A stretch of DNA of 64,000 nt from Gammaproteobacteria bacterium (GTDB lineage: Bacteria; Pseudomonadota; Gammaproteobacteria; PS1; Pseudothioglobaceae): the NCBI GenBank assembly GCA_030739975.1, contig JASLYC010000084.1, forward strand, positions 1 through 64,000. Direction: 5' to 3'. Each line of letters opens with the position of its first letter. Position 1 is the stretch's first letter. Below, one piece after another: positions 1 through 10,638 of this stretch. The translations under genes were made by a program, and so were the position numbers. The notes below the pieces were generated by a model, which made no database searches, was not told the DNA's origin, and saw only the letters and a list, made by a program, of their open reading frames with translations.

Positions 1-972
1 AACTCAGCATTTGCTGAAATTAAGCCAGCTGTTGTTTACGATGTTGCTGGAAAATTTGATAAATCTTTCAATGAGGCCGTGTTTAGAAACGGTGTACAAA
101 AATTTAAAGCAGATACCGGTATAAGGGTAACTGAAGTAGAGCCAACCAATGACGCTCAAAAAGAGCAAAGCCTTAAAAAGCTTGCAAAGCGAGGCAATGG
201 TCCGATAGTTGCAGTTGGTTTTTCTATGGCTAGTGGCGTTGAAGCTGCTGCAAAGGCCTACCCAGATACGCAATTTACTATAATTGACATGGTGGTTGGA
301 GAGCCTAACGTACAAAACATTGTCTTCAAGGAGCATGAAGGATCTTTCCTTGTTGGTGTTCTAGCAGCTATGAAGTCCGAAAGCGGTGTTGTTGGCTTTG
401 TGGGGGGTATGGATATTCCACTTATACGTAGGTTTGCTTGTGGCTATGAACAGGGTGCTAAATATCAGGATAACAACATAGAAGTACTACAAAAGATGAC
501 AGGCTCAACTGGTGCAGCTTGGAACAACCCTACAAAGGGTGGAGAGATTACACGTAGCCAGATTGAATCTGGAGCTGACGTTGTATATGCTGCAGCTGGC
601 GGTACAGGAATAGGTGTATACCAAACTGCTGCTGATATGGGCAAGTATGCAATAGGTGTTGACTCAAACCAAAACTATATGCAGCCTGGGACTATGCTAA
701 CTTCAATGGTTAAGAGGGTTGGTGATGCTGCATACAATAGCTGGAATGCTGGATTAAATGGCACTTGGAAGCCCGGATTCCAGGCCCTTGGTTTAGCAGA
801 AGGTGGAGTTGATTGGGCTCTAGACGAGCATAACCGTGACCTAGTAACTGCTGATATGGAGGCACGCGTTAACGACTTAAAAGCAAAAATTATTGCTGGT
901 GACATAGTTGTACATGACTATATGTCTGATAGCAATTGTACGCCACCCAAAGGTGTAACCTTTTCTAACTAA
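1..972 (+). CDS. BMP-family ABC transporter substrate-binding lipoprotein (nucleoside-type), 5' end outside window
   Basis: Frame 1 is open from base 1 (NSAFAEIKPAVVYDVAGKFDKSFNEAVFRNG...); BMP family motifs (GFSMASGVEAAAKAYPDTQFTIID, GFVGGMDIPLIRRFACGYEQGAKY); followed by a sugar/nucleoside-type ATPase and two permeases. Confidence 0.93.
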   Translation, partial: NSAFAEIKPAVVYDVAGKFDKSFNEAVFRNGVQKFKADTGIRVTEVEPTNDAQKEQSLKKLAKRGNGPIVAVGFSMASGVEAAAKAYPDTQFTIIDMVVGEPNVQNIVFKEHEGSFLVGVLAAMKSESGVVGFVGGMDIPLIRRFACGYEQGAKYQDNNIEVLQKMTGSTGAAWNNPTKGGEITRSQIESGADVVYAAAGGTGIGVYQTAADMGKYAIGVDSNQNYMQPGTMLTSMVKRVGDAAYNSWNAGLNGTWKPGFQALGLAEGGVDWALDEHNRDLVTADMEARVNDLKAKIIAGDIVVHDYMSDSNCTPPKGVTFSN

Positions 973-984
973 CATTTATGATTC

Positions 985-1025
985 AAAATACCCCGGGTTA
1001 TCTTGTAGCCTGGGGTATTTTTGTT
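985..1025 (+). terminator. Rho-independent terminator or attenuator between substrate-binding protein and ATPase genes
   Basis: AAAATACCCCGGG-TTATCTTGTAG-CCTGGGGTATTTTT: 13-bp stem with one G-U pair, followed by a T run. Confidence 0.85.
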
Positions 1026-1054
1026 CTGCTGAATATTAGCTGCCCTCTCTAGCA

Positions 1055-2611
1055 ATGGAAGAATCTAAATACGCAATTGAATTAGTAGATATTGACAAAC
1101 GTTTTGGCCCTGTTTACGCCAATAACAAGGTCTGCTTAAAGGTCGAAACAGGAAGCGTTCACGGTATTATTGGAGAAAATGGTGCCGGTAAATCAACGCT
1201 GATGAGTATATTGTATGGTTTCTATAAAGCAGACTCAGGAAATATTAAGGTCTTCGGAAACAAACTTCAATTTAACGACTCTCACCAAGCTATCAAGTCT
1301 GGTATCGGCATGGTGCATCAACACTTCATGTTGGTAGATAACTTCACTGTAATTGAAAATGTAATCCTTGGATCTGAGGGCGGATCTCTTCTGCATGAAG
1401 GACTTAAATCAGCCAGAGATGAATTAACTAGGCTAGGAAAAGAGTACGGCCTCAAGGTTGATCTTGATGCAACTATTGAGTCCCTATCTGTAGGCTCTCA
1501 GCAAAGGGTTGAAATATTGAAGGCGCTATATAAAGGAGCTAAAATATTAATCTTAGACGAGCCAACTGGTGTACTCACACCTCAAGAAACTCAGGACTTA
1601 TTTAGAATTTTTACAGCCCTAAAAAAAGAGGGTGTAACTATAATACTTATCACCCATAAGCTTCATGAAATTATAAGCATTACTGATAATGTCTCGGTTA
1701 TGCGCGGCGGGAAGATGGTGGCACATCGTCAAACATCAAAAACTAATCGTGAAGACTTAGCTGAACTTATGGTAGGAAGAAAGGTTTTATTGCAGGTCAG
1801 CAAGGACGAAAAGATTAGGGGCGAGGTTTTACTAAAAGTTAGCAATCTTAGTGTCCGTGACAGTAACAATATTGATCGCCTGAACGACATAAGTTTTGAG
1901 ATTCATGCTGGTGAAATTGTCGGCATTGCAGGTGTATCTGGAAATGGCCAGAGTACCCTTCTTAAAGTCTTATCTGGAATCACTCCTGTCTCTTCAGGAA
2001 CTATTGAAATTCTTGGGCACAAAATGGATGCAGACAATCTTATCTATCCTGATCAACTTAGAGAGCTTGGCCTAGCACATGTCCCAGAGGATCGACAAAG
2101 AATGGGCCTTATTGGTAATTTTACTGCAAGCGAAACATCGATTATCGGATACCACAACGATAAAAGAATCAACGACAAGTTAATACTAAACAACTCAAAA
2201 GTAAGAGAAAACTGCAAGAATTTAATGTCTGACTTTGATGTAAGGCCAGGGAATCCAGACTTGAGGTCTGACAATTTTTCTGGTGGCAACCAACAAAAGC
2301 TAATTGTGGCTCGAGAGTTTGAGCGTGACCCTAAAATACTACTAATAGGACAACCTACTCGTGGTGTTGATATTGGGGCAATTGAATTCATTCACAAAAG
2401 AATCATTGCTCTTCGTGATTCAGGCAGAGCTGTCTTGTTGGTCTCTGTTGAACTTGAAGAGATTATGTCCATAAGTGATAGAATTGTGGTCCTTTGTGAC
2501 GGACAAGTAAGTGGCAGAATTGATAGCAAAGATGCCGATGAAAAAACTCTAGGGATGATGATGGCTAATGTTTTTAGTAAAGAAGACAATTTAGAAGCGC
2601 TATCAGGTTAA
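1055..2611 (+). CDS. ABC transporter ATP-binding protein, tandem ATPase domains (nucleoside/sugar type)
   Basis: Walker [10 protein letters not shown], Walker [14 protein letters not shown], second domain [31 protein letters not shown]. Confidence 0.94.
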   Translation: MEESKYAIELVDIDKRFGPVYANNKVCLKVETGSVHGIIGENGAGKSTLMSILYGFYKADSGNIKVFGNKLQFNDSHQAIKSGIGMVHQHFMLVDNFTVIENVILGSEGGSLLHEGLKSARDELTRLGKEYGLKVDLDATIESLSVGSQQRVEILKALYKGAKILILDEPTGVLTPQETQDLFRIFTALKKEGVTIILITHKLHEIISITDNVSVMRGGKMVAHRQTSKTNREDLAELMVGRKVLLQVSKDEKIRGEVLLKVSNLSVRDSNNIDRLNDISFEIHAGEIVGIAGVSGNGQSTLLKVLSGITPVSSGTIEILGHKMDADNLIYPDQLRELGLAHVPEDRQRMGLIGNFTASETSIIGYHNDKRINDKLILNNSKVRENCKNLMSDFDVRPGNPDLRSDNFSGGNQQKLIVAREFERDPKILLIGQPTRGVDIGAIEFIHKRIIALRDSGRAVLLVSVELEEIMSISDRIVVLCDGQVSGRIDSKDADEKTLGMMMANVFSKEDNLEALSG

Positions 2612-2627
2612 CTTATTAAGGCTAATT

Positions 2628-3731
2628 ATGGATCGCAACTCTCGTATCAATTGGATTAACAGGTTAATACTGCCTGCATTAAATGTTCTGAGTGCTTTTA
2701 CAGCTACCGCAATAATTTTTATACTGATTGATGTAGACCCTATTGAAGCTACTCAAATATTATTGTATGGAGCATTTGGCTATCAGGAAGGCTTTGGGTA
2801 TACACTTTATTACGCTACAAATTTTATATTTACTGGTTTAGCTGTTGCTGTAGCTTTCCATGCTGGCCTTTTCAACATTGGTGGTGAAGGGCAGGCCTAT
2901 ATTGGGGGTTTAGGAACTGCAATTGTTATATTGCTACTAGATCCTAATACTAGTCCCTGGATATTTATACCTGGAAGCATTATTGGTGGGCTTTTGTTTG
3001 GAGCCTTGTGGGCTTTAATACCGGCATATCTACAGGCCTATCGTGGAAGCCATATAGTTATTACAACTATAATGTTTAATTTTTTAGCGTCCTCATTAAT
3101 GGTATACCTTTTGGTAAATGTTTTGAGAGAGACAGGACAAATGCAACCAGAAAGTCAGCTATTTTCTGAAAATTCTTGGCTTCCTTTTATTCATAATATT
3201 GTTGCAAAATTTGGATTTTCTTTAGAGGAGTCGCCATTAAATGTATCTATTTTTATAGCTTTATTGTTCTCATTATTGATTTGGATTTTTATCTGGCATA
3301 CGCGATGGGGTTATGCAATTCGCGCTACAGGTTTGAATTCTACAGCTGCAATCTATGCAGGTATAAAACCTAAACGCATCATAATTCTTTCGATGTGTAT
3401 ATCTGGCTCATTAGCTGGACTCGTTGGAATCAATGAACTCGTCGGATACCAACATAGACTTATAATGGATTTTCATTTTGGTTATGGGTTTGGAGGAATT
3501 GCTGTTGCCTTGATGGGTAGAAATCACCCTATAGGGATTATCATAGCTGCTTTGTTGTTCGGAGTTTTGTACCAGGGAGGAGCCGAATTGGCTTTTGAAT
3601 TGAGCAATATTTCAAGAGATATTGTTGTCGTAATGCAGGCACTTATTATTTTATTTTGTGGTGCGCTGCAGTATATGTATAGCCCATGGATTATTAGAAC
3701 ATTTGCCCCTATCGAGAAGGAAGATTCATGA
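2628..3731 (+). CDS. ABC transporter permease (nucleoside type)
   Basis: Multi-TM protein, FNIGGEGQAYIGG motif typical of BPD_transp_2 permeases; operon context. Confidence 0.92.
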   Translation: MDRNSRINWINRLILPALNVLSAFTATAIIFILIDVDPIEATQILLYGAFGYQEGFGYTLYYATNFIFTGLAVAVAFHAGLFNIGGEGQAYIGGLGTAIVILLLDPNTSPWIFIPGSIIGGLLFGALWALIPAYLQAYRGSHIVITTIMFNFLASSLMVYLLVNVLRETGQMQPESQLFSENSWLPFIHNIVAKFGFSLEESPLNVSIFIALLFSLLIWIFIWHTRWGYAIRATGLNSTAAIYAGIKPKRIIILSMCISGSLAGLVGINELVGYQHRLIMDFHFGYGFGGIAVALMGRNHPIGIIIAALLFGVLYQGGAELAFELSNISRDIVVVMQALIILFCGALQYMYSPWIIRTFAPIEKEDS

Positions 3732-4702
3732 ACGACTTCTTCTTAACTATTATTCTTACTCTTGATGCCACGATTAGAGTCTCTACCCCTCTTATTCTTG
3801 CTTCTATGGCTGGTCTGTTTTCTGAACGGTCTGGTGTTGTTGATATTGGACTAGAGGGTAAAATGCTAGCCTCTGCATTCATTGCTGCAAGTGCTGCTAC
3901 TGTTTTTGGTTCACCTTGGATAGGCTTATTGGCTGGAATTTTAGCCTCATGTAGTTTATCTATGTTGCACGGTTTTGCCACTATTACTCATCGTGGAGAC
4001 CAAATTGTAAGCGGTGTTGCTATAAATATTTTTGCAGCAGGTATGTCTATTATTCTAGGTTTAGCATGGTTCCAGCAGGGAGGCCTTACCCCTACACTGA
4101 CAAGTGACCAGCGCTTTCTATCTCTGTCATTACCTGGGGTAGATTTATTTAACAACATACCTGTTATTGGAACGATTTATAGGGAGTTGTTTAGTGGTCA
4201 CAATTTAATAGTTTATTTGGCATTTCTAATCGTGCCTTTTATCTGGTGGGTTGTATATCGTACACGATTTGGCTTGCAATTGAGAGCGGTTGGGGAGAAC
4301 CCTAAGGCGGTTGACACTGCGGGACTTTCAGTTAATATGCTTAGGTATAAAGCTTTACTAGTAGGAGGACTGTTGTGTGGCATTGCTGGGGCTTACTTAA
4401 GTATAGCTCATAATGCGCAGTTCACTAGAGACATGACAGCTGGACAAGGCTTTATAGCCTTAGCGGCCCTTATATTCGGAAAGTGGAAACCCTACACCGT
4501 TTTATCTGCATGCTTGCTTTTTGGTTTTTTAGATGCTTTAGCTGTACGCCTACAGGGTGTTGTTATTCCGGGATTTGGTGAAATTCCTGTTCAATTAATT
4601 GAGGCCACACCATACCTATTAACAGTTATACTTTTAGCTGGGTTTATTGGTAGGGCCATACCTCCAAAGTCAGTCGGGCAACCTTACATTAAAGAACGAT
4701 AA
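3728..4702 (+). CDS. ABC transporter permease (nucleoside type)
   Basis: Multi-TM, SERSGVVDIGLEGKML motif; overlaps previous gene by 4 nt. Confidence 0.92.
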   Translation: MNDFFLTIILTLDATIRVSTPLILASMAGLFSERSGVVDIGLEGKMLASAFIAASAATVFGSPWIGLLAGILASCSLSMLHGFATITHRGDQIVSGVAINIFAAGMSIILGLAWFQQGGLTPTLTSDQRFLSLSLPGVDLFNNIPVIGTIYRELFSGHNLIVYLAFLIVPFIWWVVYRTRFGLQLRAVGENPKAVDTAGLSVNMLRYKALLVGGLLCGIAGAYLSIAHNAQFTRDMTAGQGFIALAALIFGKWKPYTVLSACLLFGFLDALAVRLQGVVIPGFGEIPVQLIEATPYLLTVILLAGFIGRAIPPKSVGQPYIKER

Positions 4703-4704
4703 TT

Positions 4705-5100
4705 ATGAGTGATTCTGAGCACATTGATTTGTTAAGAAACGCTATGCAAAATGCATATGCACCATACTCTAACTATAAAGTTGGTGCACTAATTATTTCT
4801 GAAAATGGCGCTAAACATGTTGGCTGTAATGTAGAAAATGCTAGCTACCCTCAAGGTCAATGTGCCGAATCAAGCGCTATCTCAGCAATGATAGTTTCTG
4901 GGGATAAGTATATAAAACAAATATATATTATGAGTGAAGATAAAGCTGGAGCTACTCCTTGTGGTGGATGTAGGCAGCGTATACGAGAATTTTCTGATTC
5001 AGACACCTTAATAAAGCTATGCTCTAGTGACAAGACTGTCAAAACATTGAGTATTTCTGACCTACTTCCGCATTCATTTGGACCAGAAAACCTAAAATGA
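4705..5100 (+). CDS. cdd: Cytidine deaminase
   Basis: AYAPYSNYKVGA, NVENASYPQGQCAE, PCGGCRQ zinc motifs. Confidence 0.95.
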   Translation: MSDSEHIDLLRNAMQNAYAPYSNYKVGALIISENGAKHVGCNVENASYPQGQCAESSAISAMIVSGDKYIKQIYIMSEDKAGATPCGGCRQRIREFSDSDTLIKLCSSDKTVKTLSISDLLPHSFGPENLK

Positions 5101-5909
5101 GCAAAGTAGATGAATGCGTAAATATAATTAATGACATAACGTCAAAATTTAACCCTAGAGTTGGGGTAGTCCTTGGGTCAGGTCTTGGCTCTTTCGCAAA
5201 TAAGGTCAAAGAAAAAACCGTAATTAGCTTTAATGAGCTTCCAGGGTTCCCTACTGCTGGAGTTGGAGGTCACGAGGGAAAACTAATACTCGGCTTTATC
5301 GGCAATACAAAGATTGCTATCCTCCAAGGAAGATCTCATTACTATGAAAACGGGAAGTCAGATACTATGGCTATTGCAATTCGCACTTTGAAGGGAATAG
5401 GTTGTGAGGGCTTAGTGCTAACTAATGCAGCAGGTAGTATGATTACTGAGGCTCCACTAGGAAGCATTATGCTTATAACTGACCACATTAATATGACAGG
5501 TGTGTCACCATTATTTGGTGTTCAAGGTAATGACCGCTTTGTTGATATGAGTGAAGCCTATAGCAACAAATTAAATTCTATTATGAGAGATGCATCCGAG
5601 ATAAACAATATTAATTTTTTCGAAGGAATTTATGCATGGATGTGTGGCCCTCAATTTGAAACTCCTGCTGAAATTCGTGCACTAAAAGTTTTGGGTGCAG
5701 ATGCTGTTGGAATGTCTACTGTACCAGAAGTGATAATTGCAAGACATGCAGAAATACCATTATGTGCCATTTCTGTTTTGACTAATTATGCTGCTGGCAT
5801 GAGCGATACCGCTCTAAGCCACGAACAGACAGTTGTGTTTGCTAAAAAAGCTGAAAATTCAGTCAACAATTTATTAACTTCATTTCTTAATTATTTTGAT
5901 AACAGTTGA
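5097..5909 (+). CDS. Purine-nucleoside phosphorylase
   Basis: VGVVLGSGLGSFA, GRSHYYE, TNAAGS, MSTVPEVIIARH motifs of trimeric PNP. Confidence 0.94.
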   Translation: MSKVDECVNIINDITSKFNPRVGVVLGSGLGSFANKVKEKTVISFNELPGFPTAGVGGHEGKLILGFIGNTKIAILQGRSHYYENGKSDTMAIAIRTLKGIGCEGLVLTNAAGSMITEAPLGSIMLITDHINMTGVSPLFGVQGNDRFVDMSEAYSNKLNSIMRDASEINNINFFEGIYAWMCGPQFETPAEIRALKVLGADAVGMSTVPEVIIARHAEIPLCAISVLTNYAAGMSDTALSHEQTVVFAKKAENSVNNLLTSFLNYFDNS

Positions 5910-5936
5910 TTTGCTGTTATAGTTTAATTATATGAA

Positions 5937-6917
5937 GTGAAAATTAATATGGACAATAATAATTCTATTCTAACAAGAAATCCCGGCACTGAATTTCGGT
6001 CTGATGTTTTTTCAAAAATAAAAATAAACCGAAGCGCTGTTGAAAAAAGATGTGCAGAATATTCTGCTCGCAGAAGCATAAAAAAACAAGACCAAGCTGC
6101 ATGGCTAATGAAGGCAATTAGTCTTATTGACCTTACAACTTTATCTGGCGATGATACTAAAGCTAGAGTAAAGAGATTGTGCAGGAAGGCAATTAACCCG
6201 CTAAATGATAAGCTAGTAAAAAATCTCTCAATTGAGTCGCTAAAACTCAGTACAGCGGCCGTTTGTGTATACCACGATATGCTTTCTGCTGCAAAAAAGT
6301 CTCTCGAAGGTCATAATATTAATCTAGCTGCAGTATCTACTGGTTTTCCTGCAGGCCTTTCACCACTACCTTTGAGGATTGAAGAAATAAAATATTCGGT
6401 AGCCGCTGGTGCTGACGAAATTGACATAGTGATTAGCAGGAGACATGTATTAGAAGGAAACTGGGAGGATCTTTATAGTGAAGTTAAATCCTTTAGAAAG
6501 GCATCGGGGAAGGCACATTTGAAGACTATTTTAGCTACAGGTGAAATAGGAAATTTGGCTAATATAGCTAAAGCATCACAAGTATGCATGATGGCTGGTG
6601 CTGACTTTATTAAAACATCCACAGGTAAAGAGCCTACAAACGCTACCTTGCCGGTTAGCTTGGTAATGTCAAGAATGATTAAGGACTACTACGAACTAAC
6701 AGGCTACAGGGTTGGTTTTAAACCCGCAGGAGGAGTAAGTGACAGTAAAACCGCTCTGCAATATATGATAATGATGAAAGAAGAACTCGGCAGGAGGTGG
6801 CTGGAACCAGACTTAATGCGATTCGGCGCGTCAAGTTTGTTGGGAGATATTGAGCGCCAACTAGACCATTACTCTAGTGGTTACTATTCGGCGCATTACC
6901 GTCATCCTTTAGCATAG
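5937..6917 (+). CDS. deoC: Deoxyribose-phosphate aldolase (GTG start)
   Basis: DeoC/LacD aldolase motifs: AGADEIDIVI, KTILATGEIG, GADFIKTSTGK, GFKPAGGV. Confidence 0.93.
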   Translation: MKINMDNNNSILTRNPGTEFRSDVFSKIKINRSAVEKRCAEYSARRSIKKQDQAAWLMKAISLIDLTTLSGDDTKARVKRLCRKAINPLNDKLVKNLSIESLKLSTAAVCVYHDMLSAAKKSLEGHNINLAAVSTGFPAGLSPLPLRIEEIKYSVAAGADEIDIVISRRHVLEGNWEDLYSEVKSFRKASGKAHLKTILATGEIGNLANIAKASQVCMMAGADFIKTSTGKEPTNATLPVSLVMSRMIKDYYELTGYRVGFKPAGGVSDSKTALQYMIMMKEELGRRWLEPDLMRFGASSLLGDIERQLDHYSSGYYSAHYRHPLA

Positions 6918-6926
6918 GAGAAATTT

Positions 6927-9290
6927 ATGACATTAATGGATTCCTTTAAAGATTTAGAATACAGCCAAGCAATGGAGTCTGACGCAATTGCAATTGAATG
7001 GCTGAAAAAAAACAAAAACAGGTTTGGTCAGTACATTGATGGAAAATTCATAAGCCAAAAAAATGCAAAACTTATTGATGTAACCAGTCCTAACGATTCA
7101 ACACTTTTAGCTAAGATTGAAACTTCTGATAATAATCAAATCGAAAAAGCTGTTGAAGCCGCAATAAGGTCTCAAAAAAGCTGGTTTGATATGGGAGGTC
7201 ATGAAAGGGCAAAAATACTTTACTCTCTAGCACGCTCATTGCAAAAACATGCTAGATTGGCAGCCGTACTAGAGACCCTAGACAATGGCAAACCAATAAG
7301 AGAGAGTAGGGATGCAGATATTCCTCTGGCTATAAGACATTTTTATTACCATGCTGGCTGGGCACAACTACAAAATAGTGAGCTCTCTGAATACGAACCT
7401 GTAGGTGTGGCCGCACAAATTATTCCTTGGAATTTTCCGTTACTAATGTTGGCATGGAAAGTTGCTCCAGCCATTGCTATGGGCAACTCTATAATCCTAA
7501 AGCCAGCTGAAAATACCCCTCTAACAGCTATGCTATTTTCTCATCTCTGCCATGATGCTGGAGTCCCCAATGGAGTTATAAATATAATCAATGGAGGCGC
7601 AGAGACTGGTGCAACTCTTGCAGCGCATCCTAATGTAGACAAGGTTGCTTTTACAGGTTCAACTGCGGTAGGCAGAGAAATACGAAAATCTACGGCGGGA
7701 CAAGGCAAGAAATTGACTCTAGAACTGGGAGGAAAGTCTGCATTTATTGTTTTTGATGACGCAGACTTGGATTCAGCTGTTGAGGGGTTGGTTGACTCTA
7801 TATGGTTTAACCAAGGAGAGGTTTGTTGTGCCGGTTCTAGACTATTAGTTCAGTCAAGCATCGAAGAAAAGTTGCATAAAAAAATAAAAAAAAGGATGGA
7901 GAAACTGCGCCATGGGAGATCTCTAGACAAATCAATTGATATAGGTAGTCTAGTCAGTGATACACAGTTTAAGCGTGTTAATAGTATAGTAAATGACGGG
8001 TTAACAAAAGGTGGCAAACTATTTCAATCGGGTTGCCCTCTGCCAAAAAATAATTATTACCCTCCAAGCTTGATAACTGATATAGATTCTAGCCACCCAT
8101 TGTCTCAGGAAGAAATATTCGGTCCAGTTCTTATATCTATGAGCTTTAGGACACAATCTGAAGCTATAGATTTAGCTAACAATACAAGGTATGGCTTGTC
8201 AGCCAGTATATGGAGTGAGAATATTAATCGGGCAATGGATGTCGCTCCAAAAATAAAGGCAGGAGTAATATGGATAAATAGCCATAATAAGTTCGATGCC
8301 TCTTGTGGATTTGGTGGAGTAAAGGAATCTGGATTTGGACGCGAAGGTGGCAAGGAAGGGCTTTATGAATATCTAAAACCAAAAAAATTTGTTGTCGGTA
8401 AGACTATGGCAACTAAAAAAGCACCTAAAAAACATGACAACAGTCAAATCGACCGCACCCTAAAGTTCTACATAGGGGGTAAACAAGTACGGCCCGATGG
8501 GGGCTATAGTGTTCCAGTATATAATTCAGACTCAAGTTTAGAGGTTTGGGTCGGTTCTGGAAATCGTAAAGACATCAGAAATGCAGTTAGTGCAGCTTGC
8601 AAGGCTGAAGGCTGGAACTCTCAGAGCGCTCATAATCGCGCTCAAATACTTTACTACTTTGCTGAAAACTTATCAATTCGTAAAAATGAATGGGTTGAGC
8701 GTTTACAAATCAATTGCGGCTTAACCAATAATATGGCTGTCAAAGAATTTAATGAAAGCGTTAGTCGTTTGTTTAGTTATGCTGCATGGACAGACAAGTA
8801 TGACGGCTTAGTTCATAATGCTCCATATCGAGGAGTTACCTTAGCTTTGCCTGAAGCAGTAGGAGTAATTGCTCAGATTGCTCCAGATTTACAGCCATTA
8901 ATTAGTTGCATATCTCTTATAGCACCAGCAATTGCAATGGGTAACCGAGTTATTTTTATTCCTGGAATTAGTAACGCCAATATAGCCCTAGAATTAACTC
9001 AAGTAATTGAGACATCCGATATTCCTCCAGGAGTAATTAACATAGTTAGTGGAGACCAGAATTTACTTGCCGAACAGTTAGCAGGACATGCCGAAGTTGA
9101 TTCGCTTTGGTGTTGGACAACACCAAGTACTGTTAGTTTGATTGAGTCAACTAGTATTGAGAACCTGAAACGCCTTTGGTGTAATAAAGATAACGATCGT
9201 GATTGGCTAATCAAAAAACAAAGTGAGGGGCTTGAATTTTTACGCCAATCCACAGAAATAAAAAATATATGGACTCCTTACGGAGATTAG
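6927..9290 (+). CDS. Two-domain aldehyde dehydrogenase, ALDH16-like
   Basis: N-terminal complete ALDH (QIIPWNFPLLMLAWKVAPA, LELGGKSAF, FNQGEVCCAGSRL with catalytic Cys) followed by a second, degenerate ALDH domain lacking an obvious catalytic Cys. Confidence 0.9.
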   Translation: MTLMDSFKDLEYSQAMESDAIAIEWLKKNKNRFGQYIDGKFISQKNAKLIDVTSPNDSTLLAKIETSDNNQIEKAVEAAIRSQKSWFDMGGHERAKILYSLARSLQKHARLAAVLETLDNGKPIRESRDADIPLAIRHFYYHAGWAQLQNSELSEYEPVGVAAQIIPWNFPLLMLAWKVAPAIAMGNSIILKPAENTPLTAMLFSHLCHDAGVPNGVINIINGGAETGATLAAHPNVDKVAFTGSTAVGREIRKSTAGQGKKLTLELGGKSAFIVFDDADLDSAVEGLVDSIWFNQGEVCCAGSRLLVQSSIEEKLHKKIKKRMEKLRHGRSLDKSIDIGSLVSDTQFKRVNSIVNDGLTKGGKLFQSGCPLPKNNYYPPSLITDIDSSHPLSQEEIFGPVLISMSFRTQSEAIDLANNTRYGLSASIWSENINRAMDVAPKIKAGVIWINSHNKFDASCGFGGVKESGFGREGGKEGLYEYLKPKKFVVGKTMATKKAPKKHDNSQIDRTLKFYIGGKQVRPDGGYSVPVYNSDSSLEVWVGSGNRKDIRNAVSAACKAEGWNSQSAHNRAQILYYFAENLSIRKNEWVERLQINCGLTNNMAVKEFNESVSRLFSYAAWTDKYDGLVHNAPYRGVTLALPEAVGVIAQIAPDLQPLISCISLIAPAIAMGNRVIFIPGISNANIALELTQVIETSDIPPGVINIVSGDQNLLAEQLAGHAEVDSLWCWTTPSTVSLIESTSIENLKRLWCNKDNDRDWLIKKQSEGLEFLRQSTEIKNIWTPYGD

Positions 9291-9291
9291 C

Positions 9292-10623
9292 ATGGGTAGT
9301 AACTTTTTACCACAAGAATTAATTAGGAAAAAACGGGACGGAAAAGCTTTGACCGACCCTGAAATTCGATTCTTAGTAAAAGGTATATGTAACCTTTCAT
9401 TAACTGATGCACAGCTAGGAGCGTTTGCCATGGCTGTATTTCATAATGGAATGGATATGGAAGAAAGGATTAGTCTTACTAAACAGATGATGCATTCTGG
9501 CAAAGTGCTTGATTGGGGCAATCTAAATCTTGAAGGCCCTGTCGTAGATAAACACTCTACAGGTGGTGTAGGTGACAAGGTCAGCATAATTCTTGCACCA
9601 ATAGTTGCAGCCTGCGGCGCTTTCGTGCCGATGATATCGGGCCGAGGTCTGGGTCATACCGGTGGAACCCTAGATAAATTATGTAGCATACCTGGTTATG
9701 ACGCTACACCAAGCAAACAAAAATTTAGAAATACAGTAAAACAAGTGGGCTGTGCAATTATAGGTCAAACCTCTGAATTGGCTCCAGCAGATAAAAGGCT
9801 CTATGCCACAAGAGATGTCACTGCAACTGTTGAGTCTATTAGCCTTATCACATCATCAATTCTCTCAAAGAAACTAGCCTCTGGGCTAGATGCCCTTGTA
9901 ATGGATGTAAAAACTGGTAGTGGAGCATTCGCTGATAACTATGCAATGGCAAAAGAACTAGCAACTAGTATTGCTCGCGTAGCGACTGGCTTAGGGGTGC
10001 CTACCCGCTGTCTTATTACTGATATGAATCAGGTATTAGGTAGTAGTGTTGGTAATGCAGTTGAAATTTTGGAGTGTATAGATTTTTTGTCTAATCCGTC
10101 TGCTGCAGATAAAAGGTTATTTGATATAACTATTGAGTTAGCTGCAAACATGCTACAAATAAGTGGCATACATTCAGACCTTAAATCTGCCTCCAGAAAA
10201 GTACAGAAAGTAATTAATAGTGGTTTAGCTGCAGAGACATTCTCAAGAATGGTCAGCTCATTGGGCGGCCCAACAGATTTAATCCATAACGCAAACAAAT
10301 ACCTAAAACCCATGGATGTTATTAGCCCGGTTAAGTCAATCAGATCTGGTTATATATCTTCTATGAATGTTCGTGAAATAGGCATGAGTATGGTCACCCT
10401 TAAGGCAGGTAGAACTAGTGCATCTGACTCTATAGACCATGGCATTGGTTTAACAGGTATGGTCCAAATAGGGCAATGGATTGAGCAAGGACAAGAGCTT
10501 GCATATGCCCACGTTCACAATGACAATGACGCTAACTTCTTGCAGCACGAATTAACTAAATCTATTACAATTTCAGATGAAATTCCAGTCAAAAATCCAT
10601 TAATTTATGAAGTACTTGAATAG
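9292..10623 (+). CDS. deoA: Thymidine phosphorylase
   Basis: VDKHSTGGVGDKVSIILAPIVAACGAFVPMISGRGLGHTGGTLDKL signature. Confidence 0.96.
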   Translation: MGSNFLPQELIRKKRDGKALTDPEIRFLVKGICNLSLTDAQLGAFAMAVFHNGMDMEERISLTKQMMHSGKVLDWGNLNLEGPVVDKHSTGGVGDKVSIILAPIVAACGAFVPMISGRGLGHTGGTLDKLCSIPGYDATPSKQKFRNTVKQVGCAIIGQTSELAPADKRLYATRDVTATVESISLITSSILSKKLASGLDALVMDVKTGSGAFADNYAMAKELATSIARVATGLGVPTRCLITDMNQVLGSSVGNAVEILECIDFLSNPSAADKRLFDITIELAANMLQISGIHSDLKSASRKVQKVINSGLAAETFSRMVSSLGGPTDLIHNANKYLKPMDVISPVKSIRSGYISSMNVREIGMSMVTLKAGRTSASDSIDHGIGLTGMVQIGQWIEQGQELAYAHVHNDNDANFLQHELTKSITISDEIPVKNPLIYEVLE

Positions 10624-10638
10624 AGCTATTAGGTACAT

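Noticed and set aside
4-336. Antisense ORF over the BMP gene, and many similar shadow ORFs (e.g. 2053-2391, 16964-17266, 17417-17755, 48814-49209, 52632-52901, 60355-60684)
   Set aside because: They lie fully opposite or inside well-supported genes and show no recognisable domains
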